A DNA stretch of 64,000 nt from Allobosea sp. UNC402CLCol (GCF_000745475.1 NZ_JQJJ01000013.1:414950-478949), one strand, 5' to 3'. Counted from the stretch's first letter, positions 7,242-16,581 are shown. Numbers and translations are program-made. The notes: a model not told the origin generated them from the letters alone.

Positions 7242-7267
7242 GGAACGGGCGTTGCATCGGACCTGTT
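7242..7267 (+). promoter_or_regulatory. Possible EcfG-type promoter for the diguanylate cyclase
   Basis: GGAAC (7242-7246), 17 bases, TGTT (7264-7267), ending 25 bases before the ATG. The -10 has T in place of the consensus C, as at nepR. Weaker than the other sites. Confidence 0.4.
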
Positions 7268-7292
7268 CGCAGCGAGGACTTCGACCGGCCCC

Positions 7293-8483
7293 ATGAGCGG
7301 TGCAGCCCTGCGTTACACTCTGCCGCGCTGGCGCGTGACGCGCTGGCTCGCCGATGCCGGCCCGGACGTTCCTGCCGAGATCAGGACCGCACTGATCGCC
7401 AGCCTGTTCGGCACGCTGCCGATCTTCGTCGGCGGCGTCATCAACTCGCTCGCTGTTTCCTTCCTGATCGCCTGGCGCATCCCGACCCTGCCGTTCCAGC
7501 TCTGGTGCGTCTTCGAGGTGCTGTGCTGCCTCGCCCGGCTCTTCGTGCTCATCAACGCCCGCCGCAGGGCGGAACGCGGCGAGCCGACCTGGACGGACAC
7601 CTATCTCCTGCTCGGCGTGGCCTGGGCGGCCGGCATCGGGGCCGGCACCTTTCTGAGCCTGACGAGCGGCGACTGGGTCGTCGCCACACTCGCCTGCCTG
7701 TCGGCGGCCGCCATGGTCGGCGGCATCTGCTTCCGGAATTTCGGAGCGCCGCGCATGGCGGGCGTGATGATCGGGCTGACGCTGGGACCATGCTGCTTCG
7801 CGACGCTGTTCGCCGGCGAGCCGATCATGCTCATCACCTTCATGCAGATCCCGCTCTATCTCTTCAGCATGACGGTCGCGGCCTACAAGCTGAACGGGAT
7901 GCTGATCTCGACGATGCGGGCCGAGCGCGAGAACGCCTTCCACGCCCGTCACGACATGCTGACCGGCCTGTCGAACCGGGCCGGGCTGACACGTGCCTTC
8001 GAGACCCGCTTCGGCAGCGCCTCCGCCCCGCACGGCCTGGCGTTGATCTATCTCGATCTCGACGGCTTCAAATCCGTGAACGATACCCACGGCCACCCGG
8101 CCGGCGACGCGCTGCTGCAGCTCGTCGCCGAGCGATTGCGCGGCCTCGTGCGCAGCTCCGACCTTGCCGCGCGGATCGGCGGCGACGAATTCGTCGTCCT
8201 GTCCGAGCAGACCGAACGGGTGCAGCTGCAGCGCATCGGCGAGCGCCTCGTCGCGGAGATCTCCGAGCCCTACGAGCTCGACAGCGGCCACCGGCTGCAT
8301 ATCGGCGCCTCGGTCGGCATTGCGCTGGCCCCTGAGCACGGAACCGACATGAACGCCCTGATGGTGGCGGCCGACGCAGCGCTCTACCAGGCGAAGTCGC
8401 GCGGAAAATCGCTTTGCGTCATCGCCAGCCAGCGCGCCGTCATCGACGGGCAGGGCGCCGGCAACCGCCCTCTCCTGCACTAA
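7293..8483 (+). CDS. Membrane diguanylate cyclase (GGDEF)
   Basis: Makes cyclic di-GMP from two GTP. The 396-residue protein starts with a membrane domain of five or six hydrophobic segments (about 30-205), followed by a GGDEF domain. The active-site motif GGDEF (296-300) is intact, and a product-inhibition RxxD site (RSSD, 287-290) stands five residues before it, so it should be active and feedback-controlled. There is no EAL domain. A possible stress sigma promoter sits directly upstream, so c-di-GMP synthesis may be tied to the GSR locus on its left. That would favour biofilm or exopolysaccharide output under stress. Confidence 0.92.
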   Translation: MSGAALRYTLPRWRVTRWLADAGPDVPAEIRTALIASLFGTLPIFVGGVINSLAVSFLIAWRIPTLPFQLWCVFEVLCCLARLFVLINARRRAERGEPTWTDTYLLLGVAWAAGIGAGTFLSLTSGDWVVATLACLSAAAMVGGICFRNFGAPRMAGVMIGLTLGPCCFATLFAGEPIMLITFMQIPLYLFSMTVAAYKLNGMLISTMRAERENAFHARHDMLTGLSNRAGLTRAFETRFGSASAPHGLALIYLDLDGFKSVNDTHGHPAGDALLQLVAERLRGLVRSSDLAARIGGDEFVVLSEQTERVQLQRIGERLVAEISEPYELDSGHRLHIGASVGIALAPEHGTDMNALMVAADAALYQAKSRGKSLCVIASQRAVIDGQGAGNRPLLH

Positions 8484-8659
8484 GGGAGAACCGGTTTTTC
8501 GCAGGAATCCTGCTGCGACTCCTCGGCGAGAGACGGATTCAGATTTCAGATGGCATCATCCGGCTCCAAGGGCGAAGAGGCGGCATCGCCCCCGCCTCGC
8601 TTGACCTGAGCGCGTGCATCGGGCTTGCCTCATTGCGACAGAAGGGCAGGAGGGGAAGC

Positions 8660-9592
8660 TTGGCCGATCTCGCGCGCCTCGTGCAGGACATCGCGACGGA
8701 GATGCGCGACGCGAGCGACCGCGGCGAGGTCGCGAGCTATATCCCGCCGCTCGCCCGCGTCGATCCCCGCCAGTTCGGACTCTGCGTCGTGACCGCCGAG
8801 GGTGCCGTCCACAGCGCCGGCGAAAGCGAGGAGCCCTTCTCGATCCAGAGCATCTCCAAGGTGTTCGCGCTGACACAGGCGCTGGGCAAGGTCGGCGACA
8901 CGCTCTGGCGCCGTGTCGGGCGCGAACCCTCGGGCACGCCGTTCAACTCGATCGTGCAGCTCGAGCGCGAGCAGGGCATCCCGCGCAACCCCTTCATCAA
9001 TGCCGGCGCGCTGGTGGTCTCCGACATCAATCTCGCCGGGCACGCACCGCGCGAGGCGATCGGCGAATTGCTGCGCTTCACGCGCTATCTTGCCGATGAC
9101 GACGGCATCATCATCGACGAGGCGGTGGCGCGGGCCGAACAGGCGACCGGCTTCCGCAACATCGCACTCGCCAACTACATGAAGGCGTTCGGCAACATCC
9201 ACCATGCGCCGGAGCTGACGCTCGGCGTCTATTTCCACCAATGCGCCATCGCCATGAGCTGCCGCCAGCTCGCCATGGCCGGGCGCTTCCTGATGCATGG
9301 CGGGCTGCATCTGCCGGGCGGGCCGCGGGTCGTCTCGGCCCAACGGGCACGGCGCATCAACGCGCTGATGCTGACCTGCGGCCATTACGATGCCTCGGGC
9401 GATTTCGCCTTTCGCGTCGGATTGCCCGGAAAATCCGGCGTCGGCGGCGGCATCCTCGCCATCGCTCCAGGCAAGGCCGCGATCGCGGCCTGGTCGCCGG
9501 GCCTCAACGCCAACGGCAATTCCATGCTGGGAACGCTCGCGCTGGAGCGGCTCGCCGAGGCGACCGGCTGGTCGGTCTTCAACCCGGGCTGA
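8660..9592 (+). CDS. glsA: Glutaminase
   Basis: Hydrolyses L-glutamine to glutamate and ammonia; a serine-dependent enzyme related to beta-lactamases. The product is 310 residues, the usual family length, with the catalytic SxxK motif in SIQSISKVF (S64/K67), [17 protein letters not shown] and GKSGVGGGI. The frame is open much further upstream, but I chose the TTG at 8660 because AGGAGGGG stands directly before it and this start matches the family N-terminus. It stands alone between the diguanylate cyclase and a tRNA gene. The 176-base upstream gap shows no clear promoter. Confidence 0.93.
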   Translation: MADLARLVQDIATEMRDASDRGEVASYIPPLARVDPRQFGLCVVTAEGAVHSAGESEEPFSIQSISKVFALTQALGKVGDTLWRRVGREPSGTPFNSIVQLEREQGIPRNPFINAGALVVSDINLAGHAPREAIGELLRFTRYLADDDGIIIDEAVARAEQATGFRNIALANYMKAFGNIHHAPELTLGVYFHQCAIAMSCRQLAMAGRFLMHGGLHLPGGPRVVSAQRARRINALMLTCGHYDASGDFAFRVGLPGKSGVGGGILAIAPGKAAIAAWSPGLNANGNSMLGTLALERLAEATGWSVFNPG

Positions 9593-9664
9593 GGGCGAAG
9601 GCCACGCCGGCAAGCGCAGGTCTCGCGGCAGGCCGCCACAACATGCTGAAGCTTCGAGGGACAT

Positions 9665-9739
9665 TGGAGCGGGCGATCGGGATCGAACCGACGACATTCA
9701 GCTTGGGAAGCTGACGTTCTACCACTGAACTACGCCCGC
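9665..9739 (-). tRNA. tRNA-Gly (anticodon CCC)
   Basis: A full cloverleaf can be folded on the minus strand: acceptor GCGGGCG/CGCCCGC, D arm GTTC-AGTGGTA-GAAC, anticodon stem TCAGC/GCTGA with loop TTCCCAA giving CCC, and T arm GTCGG-TTCGATC-CCGAT. The CCA end is encoded (complement of 9665-9667). Confidence 0.95.
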
Positions 9740-9830
9740 ATGCCGCGCGGACTGCAAAGCAGCGCCGTGGCAGGCGCAGTTTCATAGCGGCTCCGCGAGC
9801 AGGTGTCATCCGGGAATTTCCGGGAGAAGC

Positions 9831-10919
9831 TCAGCCCTTGAAATGCTTCGAGAGCTTGAGGGCCTGGCCCTGATAGTTCGAGCTCAACCCGGCGCCGTAA
9901 AGCGCGGCCGGTCGGGCCGCCATCGTCTCGTAGACCAGCCGGCCGACGATCTGGCCGTCCTCGATGATGAAAGGCACGTCGCGGGAGCGCACCTCGAGCA
10001 CGGCTCGCGCGCCTTGGCCGCCAGCAGCGCTGTGGCCGAAGCCGGGGTCGAAGAAGCCCGCATAGTGGACGCGAAACTCGCCCACCAGCGCGTCGAAGGG
10101 GGTCATCTCGGCCGCGTAATCCGGCGGGACATGCACCGCCTCCTTCGAGGCGAGGATATAGAACTGGCCGGGATCGAGGATCAGGCTGCGCGAACCGTCA
10201 TCGGGGATCGGCTCCCAGAAATCGGCGGCGCGATAGGCCCCTACCCGGTCGACATCGATCAACGCGGTGTAGTGCTTGCCGCGATAGCCGAGCAGGCCAT
10301 CGAAGCCGGAGAGGTCGACGCTGACGGCGACGCCGCCCTGGAAGGACGGCTCGGCGGCGCTGACCAGCGTCTCGCGGGCATGGACCTCCTGCAGCGCCCG
10401 GTCGTCGAGGCGGGCCTCGCCGGTCCGGAAGCGGATCTGCGAGAGCCGCGAGCCCGAGCGCACCAGCACCGGGAAGGTGCGCGGCGAGATCTCGATGAAG
10501 AGCGGGCCCTCATAGCCGTCCTCGACGAGGTCGAACTCGCGGGCCCTGTCGGTGATGACGCGGGTGAAGACGTCGAGCCGGCCGGTCGAGCTCTTGGGGT
10601 TGGCCGCGGCGCGCAGGCCCTTCGGCAGCCGCAAACCCTCCATCAGCTCGGCGATGTAGACACAGTCGGTCTCCAGCACAGCGCCGCGCGTCAGGTCGAT
10701 CTCGTGCAGAGAGAGCTCGTCGATGCGGCCACGCACCGTGCGGTCCGGGCCGGGCAGGAAGCTGGCGCGCACGCGATAGGCGCGCTCGCCCAGGCGCAGG
10801 TCGAGGCTTGCCGGCTGCACCTGCCCTTCGGCCGGCGGATGGGCGAGCCGGATCACGCCCTGCTCGATGAAGGCGCGGATGGAGCTGTCGGGCTGGATTC
10901 CGGGCTTGAAGGGCAGCAT
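9831..10919 (-). CDS. 2'-deoxycytidine 5'-triphosphate deaminase-like protein (duplicated dUTPase/DCD fold)
   Basis: A 362-residue protein of the alphaproteobacterial DCD family, about twice the length of classical dCTP deaminases. Both halves appear to carry the dUTPase-type fold: the first has VQPASLDLRLG and NPKSSTGRLDVFTRV, the second DPGQFYILASKEAVHVPPDYAAEM. Members are thought to deaminate dCTP to dUTP for dTMP synthesis, though activity of the long form is less well characterised. The ATG at 10919 matches the family start (MLPFKPG). The next gene to the left is tRNA-Gly on the same strand. Confidence 0.85.
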   Translation of the reverse strand: MLPFKPGIQPDSSIRAFIEQGVIRLAHPPAEGQVQPASLDLRLGERAYRVRASFLPGPDRTVRGRIDELSLHEIDLTRGAVLETDCVYIAELMEGLRLPKGLRAAANPKSSTGRLDVFTRVITDRAREFDLVEDGYEGPLFIEISPRTFPVLVRSGSRLSQIRFRTGEARLDDRALQEVHARETLVSAAEPSFQGGVAVSVDLSGFDGLLGYRGKHYTALIDVDRVGAYRAADFWEPIPDDGSRSLILDPGQFYILASKEAVHVPPDYAAEMTPFDALVGEFRVHYAGFFDPGFGHSAAGGQGARAVLEVRSRDVPFIIEDGQIVGRLVYETMAARPAALYGAGLSSNYQGQALKLSKHFKG

Positions 10920-11153
10920 GCGAGGTCCGCGAGGATAATCGGTTAGGGCTAGCGAAGGCGCGGGCGCAGGCCAAGCCGAATGCGCAGCTTTCGCCGCGTT
11001 GTCCACGCCTGCATGCATGCCGGCGGCATTGACGCTGCCGCCAGCCGGTTCATAACAGCACGGCGGCAGCTAGGCCCGCGGCCCTGGAGGCGCGGCGTTC
11101 TCGAAGTCCGGCGTCTTTGAAGTTCGGAGTCATTTTGGTTCGGAGTCCTGGCA

Positions 11154-11546
11154 ATGTATCAGGCGCAGACGCATGGCGTGCGTGTGACCGCGGTGCCGAA
11201 ATTCATGGAGGCGGAATCATCGCCGCCGCAAGGCCGCTATTTCTGGGCCTATTCGATCGAGATCGCCAATCTCTCGACACAGACCGTGCAATTGCTGACG
11301 CGCCACTGGCTCATCACCGACGGGCATGGCGAAGTCCATGAGGTGCGCGGCGACGGCGTCGTCGGCCGGCAGCCGGTGCTGGGGCCGGGCGAAAGCTTCA
11401 GCTATACCTCGGGCTGCCCCTTGGCGACGCCGGACGGCTCGATGCACGGTTTCTACGCCATGCTCGGCGAGAACGGCGAGATCTTCGATGTCGAGGTGCC
11501 GCTGTTTCCGCTCGATTCCCCCCATGTGAAGAAGGTTCTGCATTGA
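11154..11546 (+). CDS. apaG: ApaG domain protein
   Basis: A 130-residue protein with the single ApaG immunoglobulin-like beta-sandwich, including FWAYSIEIANLS, LLTRHWLITD, GVVGRQPVLGPGESF and the closing MHGFYAML. ApaG in enterobacteria is linked to cobalt resistance and magnesium efflux, but its biochemical function is not settled. It overlaps the argE start by 4 bases (TTGA), so the two are translationally coupled. Confidence 0.93.
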   Translation: MYQAQTHGVRVTAVPKFMEAESSPPQGRYFWAYSIEIANLSTQTVQLLTRHWLITDGHGEVHEVRGDGVVGRQPVLGPGESFSYTSGCPLATPDGSMHGFYAMLGENGEIFDVEVPLFPLDSPHVKKVLH

Positions 11547-12721
11547 CCGCCCATCCGCCCGCCGGGCAGCGCTACACGCCGCTCGAGATGCTCGCCCGCC
11601 TCGTCGCCTTCGATACGGTGAGCCATAAATCCAATCTGCCGCTGATCGATTTCGTCGAGGACTATCTCGCCGGCTGGGGCGTCGCCTCCACACGCTTCCC
11701 CAACGCCGCCGGCGACAAGGCGGCGCTCTTCGCCACGCTCGGGCCGCAGGACCGGGGCGGCATCGTACTCTCGGGCCATACCGATGTCGTGCCGGTCGAG
11801 GGGCAGGCCTGGAGCCGCGATCCCTTCACGCTGCATGTGGAGGGCGCGCGCGCCTATGGGCGCGGCGCCGTCGACATGAAGGGTTTCGTCGCGCTCGCGC
11901 TGGCGCTGGTGCCGGATTTTCTGGCGGCCGGGCTCAGGACGCCGATCCACCTGTTCTTCTCCTACGACGAGGAGGTGACCTGCCTCGGCGTCATCGACGG
12001 CATCGCCGCGATGGGCAGGACGCTGCCCCGGCCGCTCGCGGTCATCGTCGGCGAGCCGACATCGCTCGACATCGCCGACGCGCATAAGGGCATCCGCACC
12101 TTCCTGACGTCGATCACGGGCTTCGCGGCGCATTCCTCCAAGCCGCAGCTCGGCGCCAGCGCCGTCCATGCCGGCGCCTTGCTGGCAGCCGAGCTCGACC
12201 GGATGCAGGAGGAGGCCAAGGAGCGGCCCGACGGGAGCGGCCGCTTCGACCCGCCCTATGACACCGTCCATGTCGGCAAGTTCCATGGCGGCATCGCCCG
12301 CAACATCCTCGCCGACAAGGCGGAGCTGTCCTGGGAAATCCGCACCCTGCCGGGCTCCGACCCGGAGGCCGGACCGGCGCGCTTCGGCCGCCTGTCGGAA
12401 ACGGTGCTGGCGCGGATGCGGAAGACGGCGCCGTCCTCGACCATCGAGACGGTGATGACCTCGGATGTGCCGGGCCTCGCGCCCGATCCCGGCTCGGAAG
12501 CGGAGCGGCTCGCCATGCGCCTCTCCGGCCGCAACCACACCATCGCCGTCGCCTATGCGACCGAAGCGGGGCATTTCCAGCGCGCTGGCCTGCCGACCGT
12601 GGTCTGCGGTCCCGGCTCGATCGACCAGGCGCATCAGCCGGACGAGTACATCACGCTGGAGCAGCTCCAGGCCGGCGAGGCCTTCATGCGCAAGCTGATG
12701 GCGGAGTGCAAAGCGGGGTAA
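11543..12721 (+). CDS. argE: Acetylornithine deacetylase
   Basis: An M20-family zinc hydrolase that removes the acetyl group of N-acetylornithine in arginine synthesis. The 392-residue protein shows the metal and catalytic motifs SGHTDVVPV, YGRGAVDMKGF, the Glu pair in SYDEEVTCLG, and VGEPTSLD. The dimerisation domain (HSSKPQLGASA) and the terminal histidine in IDQAHQPDEYI are also present. It begins with TTG overlapping the apaG stop, with AAGAAGG as ribosome site. argF and argD lie convergently across a repeat, so three arginine steps cluster here without being one operon. Confidence 0.93.
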   Translation: MTAHPPAGQRYTPLEMLARLVAFDTVSHKSNLPLIDFVEDYLAGWGVASTRFPNAAGDKAALFATLGPQDRGGIVLSGHTDVVPVEGQAWSRDPFTLHVEGARAYGRGAVDMKGFVALALALVPDFLAAGLRTPIHLFFSYDEEVTCLGVIDGIAAMGRTLPRPLAVIVGEPTSLDIADAHKGIRTFLTSITGFAAHSSKPQLGASAVHAGALLAAELDRMQEEAKERPDGSGRFDPPYDTVHVGKFHGGIARNILADKAELSWEIRTLPGSDPEAGPARFGRLSETVLARMRKTAPSSTIETVMTSDVPGLAPDPGSEAERLAMRLSGRNHTIAVAYATEAGHFQRAGLPTVVCGPGSIDQAHQPDEYITLEQLQAGEAFMRKLMAECKAG

Positions 12722-12729
12722 TCGCGGGC

Positions 12730-12832
12730 GTCATGCTCGGGCTTGCCCCGAGCATCTCGTGACGCGAGGGCTTTGCCGTCTCATTCGGCAATGAGATTCC
12801 CGGGTCGCCGCCTCGCGGCACCCGGGAATGAC
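12730..12832. repeat. Intergenic palindromic repeat, full copy 1
   Basis: Starts GTCATGCTCGGGC and ends CCCGGGAATGAC. It contains two inverted repeats, ATGCTCGGG/CCCGAGCAT and TTCCCGGGT/ACCCGGGAA. It lies between the convergent genes argE and hslO, where it may also end transcription from both sides. Confidence 0.8.
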
Positions 12833-12840
12833 GACAGCCT

Positions 12841-13836
12841 TCAAAGTCCCGACGTCACCCCCTGCTCGACCTCCGACGGCTCGAAGGAATAACGCCGCGA
12901 GCAGAACTCGCAGGTGACGCCGAGCTTGCCGTCATCGGCGATCATGGCGCGGCGATCCTCGGGCGAGAAGCCGCGCAGCATCGAGAGCACGCGCTCGCGC
13001 GAGCAGCGGCAGGCCTCGTGCACGACAACCGGCTCGAAGACGCGGGCGCCGCGCTCATGGAACAGGCGATAGAGCAGGCGCTCGCTCGCCAGCGTTGGGT
13101 CCAGCAGTTCGTGGTCCTCGACCGTCTCGACCAGCGAGCGCGCCTCCATCCAGGCATCGTCACTGACGCCGTCGGGGTCGTTGCCGGCCAGGATCTCGTG
13201 GCCCTCGGGCACGTCGCCGGGATGGATGTCGGCCGCGCGCAGGCGTTCGGGCGAATGCGGCATGAACTGGACGAGGATGCCGCCGGCGCGCCAATGCGAC
13301 CGCCCTCCGGTCGTGACGGTGCCGACGGCGAGCCGAACTCGCGTCGGGATCTGCTCCGACTGGCGGAAGTACTGGTGCGCCGCCTCTTCCAGGCTCTGCC
13401 GCGTCAGGGGCACGATGCCCTGATAACGCGTCGTCGCCGAGCCCTGGTCGATGGTCATCGCAAGATGACCTTCGCCGAGCAGATCGCCGGTCGAGAGCTT
13501 GTCCAGCGCGACCGCCTCGACGAGCTTCGCCTCGTCGATATGGGCGACGGCGCGGAAATTGTCAGGGGCAGTGAAGTCGACCACCATCATCGGGATGGCG
13601 CCATCGCTCTTGGTCTGGAGCTGGAAGCGCCCCTCGAACTTCAGCGCCGTGCCCAGCAGCACGGTGAGCGCCGCCGCCTCGCCGAGCACGCGGGAGACGG
13701 GCTCGGGATAGTCATGGCGCGCGAGGACGGTGTCGATCGACGCGCCCAGCCGCACGACGCGGCCGCGCACGTCGAGATCGGGGACGGCGAAGGGCAGGAC
13801 GCTGTCGTCGAACCCGGCCGTGACGTCGGCGGCCAT
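12841..13836 (-). CDS. hslO: Redox-regulated chaperone Hsp33
   Basis: A holdase chaperone activated by oxidation and unfolding. The 331-residue protein has the zinc-binding redox switch at the C-terminus as CRC (in EACRCSRERV) and CEFC (in VTCEFCSRRYSF). The core carries GTALKFEGRFQLQTKSDG and QSEQIPTRVRLAV. The ATG overlaps the argF stop by one base (TGATG), so it is the third gene of argD-argF-hslO, a linkage common in this order. It is longer than the E. coli protein by about 40 residues, as is usual in alphaproteobacteria. Confidence 0.95.
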   Translation of the reverse strand: MAADVTAGFDDSVLPFAVPDLDVRGRVVRLGASIDTVLARHDYPEPVSRVLGEAAALTVLLGTALKFEGRFQLQTKSDGAIPMMVVDFTAPDNFRAVAHIDEAKLVEAVALDKLSTGDLLGEGHLAMTIDQGSATTRYQGIVPLTRQSLEEAAHQYFRQSEQIPTRVRLAVGTVTTGGRSHWRAGGILVQFMPHSPERLRAADIHPGDVPEGHEILAGNDPDGVSDDAWMEARSLVETVEDHELLDPTLASERLLYRLFHERGARVFEPVVVHEACRCSRERVLSMLRGFSPEDRRAMIADDGKLGVTCEFCSRRYSFEPSEVEQGVTSGL

Positions 13837-14756
13837 CAGGCCGCGACCCCGCCGAAGCACCAGGCGAGGATGCCTTTCTGCGCATGCAGCCGGTTCTCGG
13901 CCTCGTCGAAGACGGCCGATTGCGGGCCGTCCATGATCTGGTCGGTGACCTCCTCGCCGCGCGAGGCCGGCAGGCAATGCATGAAGATCGCCTCCTTCTC
14001 GGCGCGCTCCATCAGCCTGTCATCGACCTGGTAGGGCCGCAGAAGGTTGTGGCGGGTGCCTTCCTCGTCGCCCATCGAGACCCAGCAATCGGTAATGACG
14101 CAATCGGCGCCCTCGACCGCCGCCTCGGGATGGGTGGTCAGCGAGAGCTTCGCACCCTGCTTCTTCGCCCAGGCGACCAGGGCCGGTGGGGGCGCCAGCT
14201 CCTCGGGCGTGGCGATGGCGAGCTCGAAATCGAGCCGGCCGGCGGCATGGATCCAGGAGGTCAGCACGTTGTTGGTGTCGCCGGTCCAGGCGATGCGCTT
14301 CCCCTTGATCGAGCCCTTGCGCTCCTCGAAGGTCATGACATCGGCCATGACCTGGCAGGGATGCTGGCGCTTGGTCAGGCCGTTGATGACCGGGACCGAG
14401 GCGTATTTCGCCATCTCGACCACGGCATCATGGTCGAGCATGCGGATCATGATCGCATCGACATAGCGCGACAGCACGCGGGCGGTGTCGGCGATGGTCT
14501 CGCGCTCTCCGAGTTCGATCTCCCGGCCGGTCACCATCATCGGCGAGCCGCCGAGTTCCCGGATGCCGACATCGAAGGAGACGCGGGTCCGCAGCGAGGG
14601 CTGCTCGAAGATCATGGCGATGACCTTGCCTTCGAGCAGGCGGTCCCCCGCGGCGGCAGGGGTGCGGCGTCGCGCCTTGATCTCCTCGCCGGCGCGCAGG
14701 ATCGAGCGCAGCTCGCTGCCGGAGAAATCGGAAAGGTCGAGGAAATGGCGCGTCAC
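13836..14756 (-). CDS. argF: Ornithine carbamoyltransferase
   Basis: Makes citrulline from ornithine and carbamoyl phosphate. The 306-residue protein shows HPCQ (in [11 protein letters not shown]), the ornithine loop DCWVSMGDE and [11 protein letters not shown]. The carbamoyl-phosphate loop, normally STRTR, reads SLRTR (54-58), a substitution of the threonine. The other ligand residues are kept, so activity is expected. It is second in argD-argF-hslO, 39 bases after argD. Confidence 0.95.
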   Translation of the reverse strand: MTRHFLDLSDFSGSELRSILRAGEEIKARRRTPAAAGDRLLEGKVIAMIFEQPSLRTRVSFDVGIRELGGSPMMVTGREIELGERETIADTARVLSRYVDAIMIRMLDHDAVVEMAKYASVPVINGLTKRQHPCQVMADVMTFEERKGSIKGKRIAWTGDTNNVLTSWIHAAGRLDFELAIATPEELAPPPALVAWAKKQGAKLSLTTHPEAAVEGADCVITDCWVSMGDEEGTRHNLLRPYQVDDRLMERAEKEAIFMHCLPASRGEEVTDQIMDGPQSAVFDEAENRLHAQKGILAWCFGGVAA

Positions 14757-14795
14757 GGGCGCTTCCTTCGCTTCGCTGGATGGGATCGGTTGAAC

Positions 14796-16016
14796 TTACT
14801 CTGCCGCAGGGCGCTTCAGCGTCGCCTCGACGGCGCTCGCCGCCTTGTCGAGCCGCGAGACCGCCTCGGCGACATCCGCCTCGGTGATGATCAGCGGCGG
14901 CAGCAGGCGCACGACATTGTCACCGGCGCCGACGACAAGGAGACCCTGGGCACGGGCCTCGTTGACGAAGTCGGTGTTGAGCGTGTGGAGCTTGAGGCCG
15001 AGCATCAGCCCCTCGCCGCGGATCTCGGCGATGATGTCGGGATGCCTGTCCTTGAGCTCGGCCAGCGACTGCTTCAGCCGAAGCGCGATCTGGCCGACAT
15101 TCTCGATGAAGCCCGGCGCCAGCACCACGTCGAGCACGGCATTGCCGACCGCCATGGCGAGCGGATTGCCGCCGAAGGTGGTGCCGTGCGTGCCGAGCGT
15201 CATGCCCGAGGCCGCTTCCTCGGTCGCGAGGCAGGCGCCCATCGGGAAGCCGCCGCCGATGCCCTTGGCGATCGACATGATGTCCGGCGTCACGCCGTAA
15301 TGCTCATGGGCGAAGAACTTGCCGGTGCGGCCGACGCCGGTCTGGATCTCGTCGAAGATCAGCAGCAGGCCCTGTTCGTCGCAGATCTGGCGCAGCAGCT
15401 TGAGGAAGCGCGAGGGCACCGAGCGCAGGCCGCCTTCGCCCTGGATCGGCTCGATCATCAGCGCGGCGGTCTCGGACGTGATCGCGGCGCGCAGCGCCTT
15501 CTCGTCGTCGAAGGGCACCTGGTCGAAGCCGTCGACCTTGGGGCCGAAGCCGTCAATGTATTTCTGCTGGCCGCCGGCGGCGATGGTCGCCAGCGTGCGG
15601 CCATGGAAGGCGCCCTCGAAGGTGACGATGTGGTAGCGCTCGGGATGGCCCTTCGCGGCATGGTATTTCCGCGCCATCTTGATGGCGCACTCATTGGCCT
15701 CGGCCCCCGAATTGGTGAAGAACACCCGCTCGGCGAAGGTTGCCTCGCAGAGCCGGCGGGCGAGGCGCTCGCCTTCCGGCGCCGCATAGAGGTTCGAGGT
15801 GTGCCAGATCTTGCCGGCCTGCTCGGTCAAAGTCTTGACCAGATGCGGATGGGCGTGGCCGAGCGCATTGACGGCGATGCCGGCGCCGAAATCGAGATAG
15901 CGCGTGCCGTCGGCGGTGATCGCCCAGGGCCCCTCACCGCGCTCGAAGGCGACGGGAGCGCGGGCATAGGTCGGCACGAGCACGGACTGGCTGGCGGAAA
16001 CGGGGGCGGGAGCCAT
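14796..16016 (-). CDS. argD: Acetylornithine aminotransferase
   Basis: PLP-dependent class III transaminase converting N-acetylglutamate semialdehyde to N-acetylornithine; it may also serve lysine synthesis. The 406-residue protein has [27 protein letters not shown] and the PLP lysine in [12 protein letters not shown] chose the ATG at 16016 because CGAGGA precedes it and the upstream codons are a leader region. It heads argD-argF-hslO. A consensus sigma-70 promoter (16241-16269) lies about 220 bases upstream, leaving a long leader with an arginine-rich ORF. Confidence 0.95.
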   Translation of the reverse strand: MAPAPVSASQSVLVPTYARAPVAFERGEGPWAITADGTRYLDFGAGIAVNALGHAHPHLVKTLTEQAGKIWHTSNLYAAPEGERLARRLCEATFAERVFFTNSGAEANECAIKMARKYHAAKGHPERYHIVTFEGAFHGRTLATIAAGGQQKYIDGFGPKVDGFDQVPFDDEKALRAAITSETAALMIEPIQGEGGLRSVPSRFLKLLRQICDEQGLLLIFDEIQTGVGRTGKFFAHEHYGVTPDIMSIAKGIGGGFPMGACLATEEAASGMTLGTHGTTFGGNPLAMAVGNAVLDVVLAPGFIENVGQIALRLKQSLAELKDRHPDIIAEIRGEGLMLGLKLHTLNTDFVNEARAQGLLVVGAGDNVVRLLPPLIITEADVAEAVSRLDKAASAVEATLKRPAAE

Positions 16017-16128
16017 GAGGCAAAATCCTCGCGAGGGGGACGGATGAGAACGGATTGGCGCTGGGGTCGAGAACGCGATCCGGGTGAGATGCCGCAGCAT
16101 GCGGCCAAGTTGCGACCCGGCGACGACG

Positions 16129-16203
16129 TTATCGTCGCAGCCAGTTCCTGACCTCTCGTCGCGCCGTCATCCGCATCGTTCGGGGCCTTGATCCGCAAAA
16201 CAT
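16129..16203 (-). CDS. Possible arginine-rich leader peptide of argD operon (24 aa)
   Basis: A short ORF inside the argD leader, starting about 30 bases after the predicted transcription start. Eight of its 24 codons are arginine, and seven of these are AGG or CGA rather than the CGC that dominates the real genes here. A 9-bp hairpin (16207-16226) stands before its ATG and a 7-bp hairpin (16120-16138) covers its stop, as expected of an attenuator. Against this, random frames in such GC-rich DNA are also arginine-rich, and the ribosome site is weak unless the internal ATG at 16176 is used. Confidence 0.35.
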   Translation of the reverse strand: MFCGSRPRTMRMTARREVRNWLRR

Positions 16204-16240
16204 AAGCGCCGCCCGAGCGGGCGGCGTCACCTTGTGGATA

Positions 16241-16269
16241 AATATGCTTAAGGCAGCCGGCACTGTCAA
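16241..16269 (-). promoter_or_regulatory. Sigma-70 promoter of argD-argF-hslO
   Basis: Minus strand TTGACA (16269-16264), 17 bases, CATATT (16246-16241). Perfect -35 and spacing with a 4/6 match at -10. Confidence 0.65.
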
Positions 16270-16324
16270 TTCCATGCCGCCGATTCCCTTGCCGGCTCTG
16301 CCGTGACGGCAGTGTTGCCGAAAA

Positions 16325-16518
16325 GATTCGCTTGACCCGCCAATCGCGAATCGCCTGGGGAAAAGCCCAATTCGGATTCGGCGACTCTTGTCCGCGAGTC
16401 ACCGCCCCTTGTATGGTCTCATTCGTCAGATACGACATTTCGTGCGGCGTCCCCAGTCCCGTCTGTTGCGGAAGCAACGGTTTTTGTCTCAGCGACAGAA
16501 GCCGCCGGTTCCGGATTC
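16325..16518. promoter_or_regulatory. Cluster of GANTC methylation sites upstream of gcrA
   Basis: Six GANTC sites (16325, 16348, 16375, 16383, 16396, 16514), five of them within 76 bases, where chance gives about one per 256. GANTC is the site of the cell-cycle methyltransferase CcrM, and GcrA acts at promoters carrying methylated GANTC. The 16017-16581 gap otherwise holds only the argD leader and promoter. Confidence 0.6.
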
Positions 16519-16581
16519 CGCCACGAAGCACCCTTAAGGGCGGCACCGCGAGGGGCCGGCCGGACAAGACAGGTGATGCGG

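Noticed and set aside
9640..9830. Integrated element next to tRNA-Gly
   Set aside because: No integrase, no repeated tRNA 3' end and housekeeping genes on both sides.
13884..16151. 755-codon plus-strand frame
   Set aside because: Shadow of argF and argD on the other strand.
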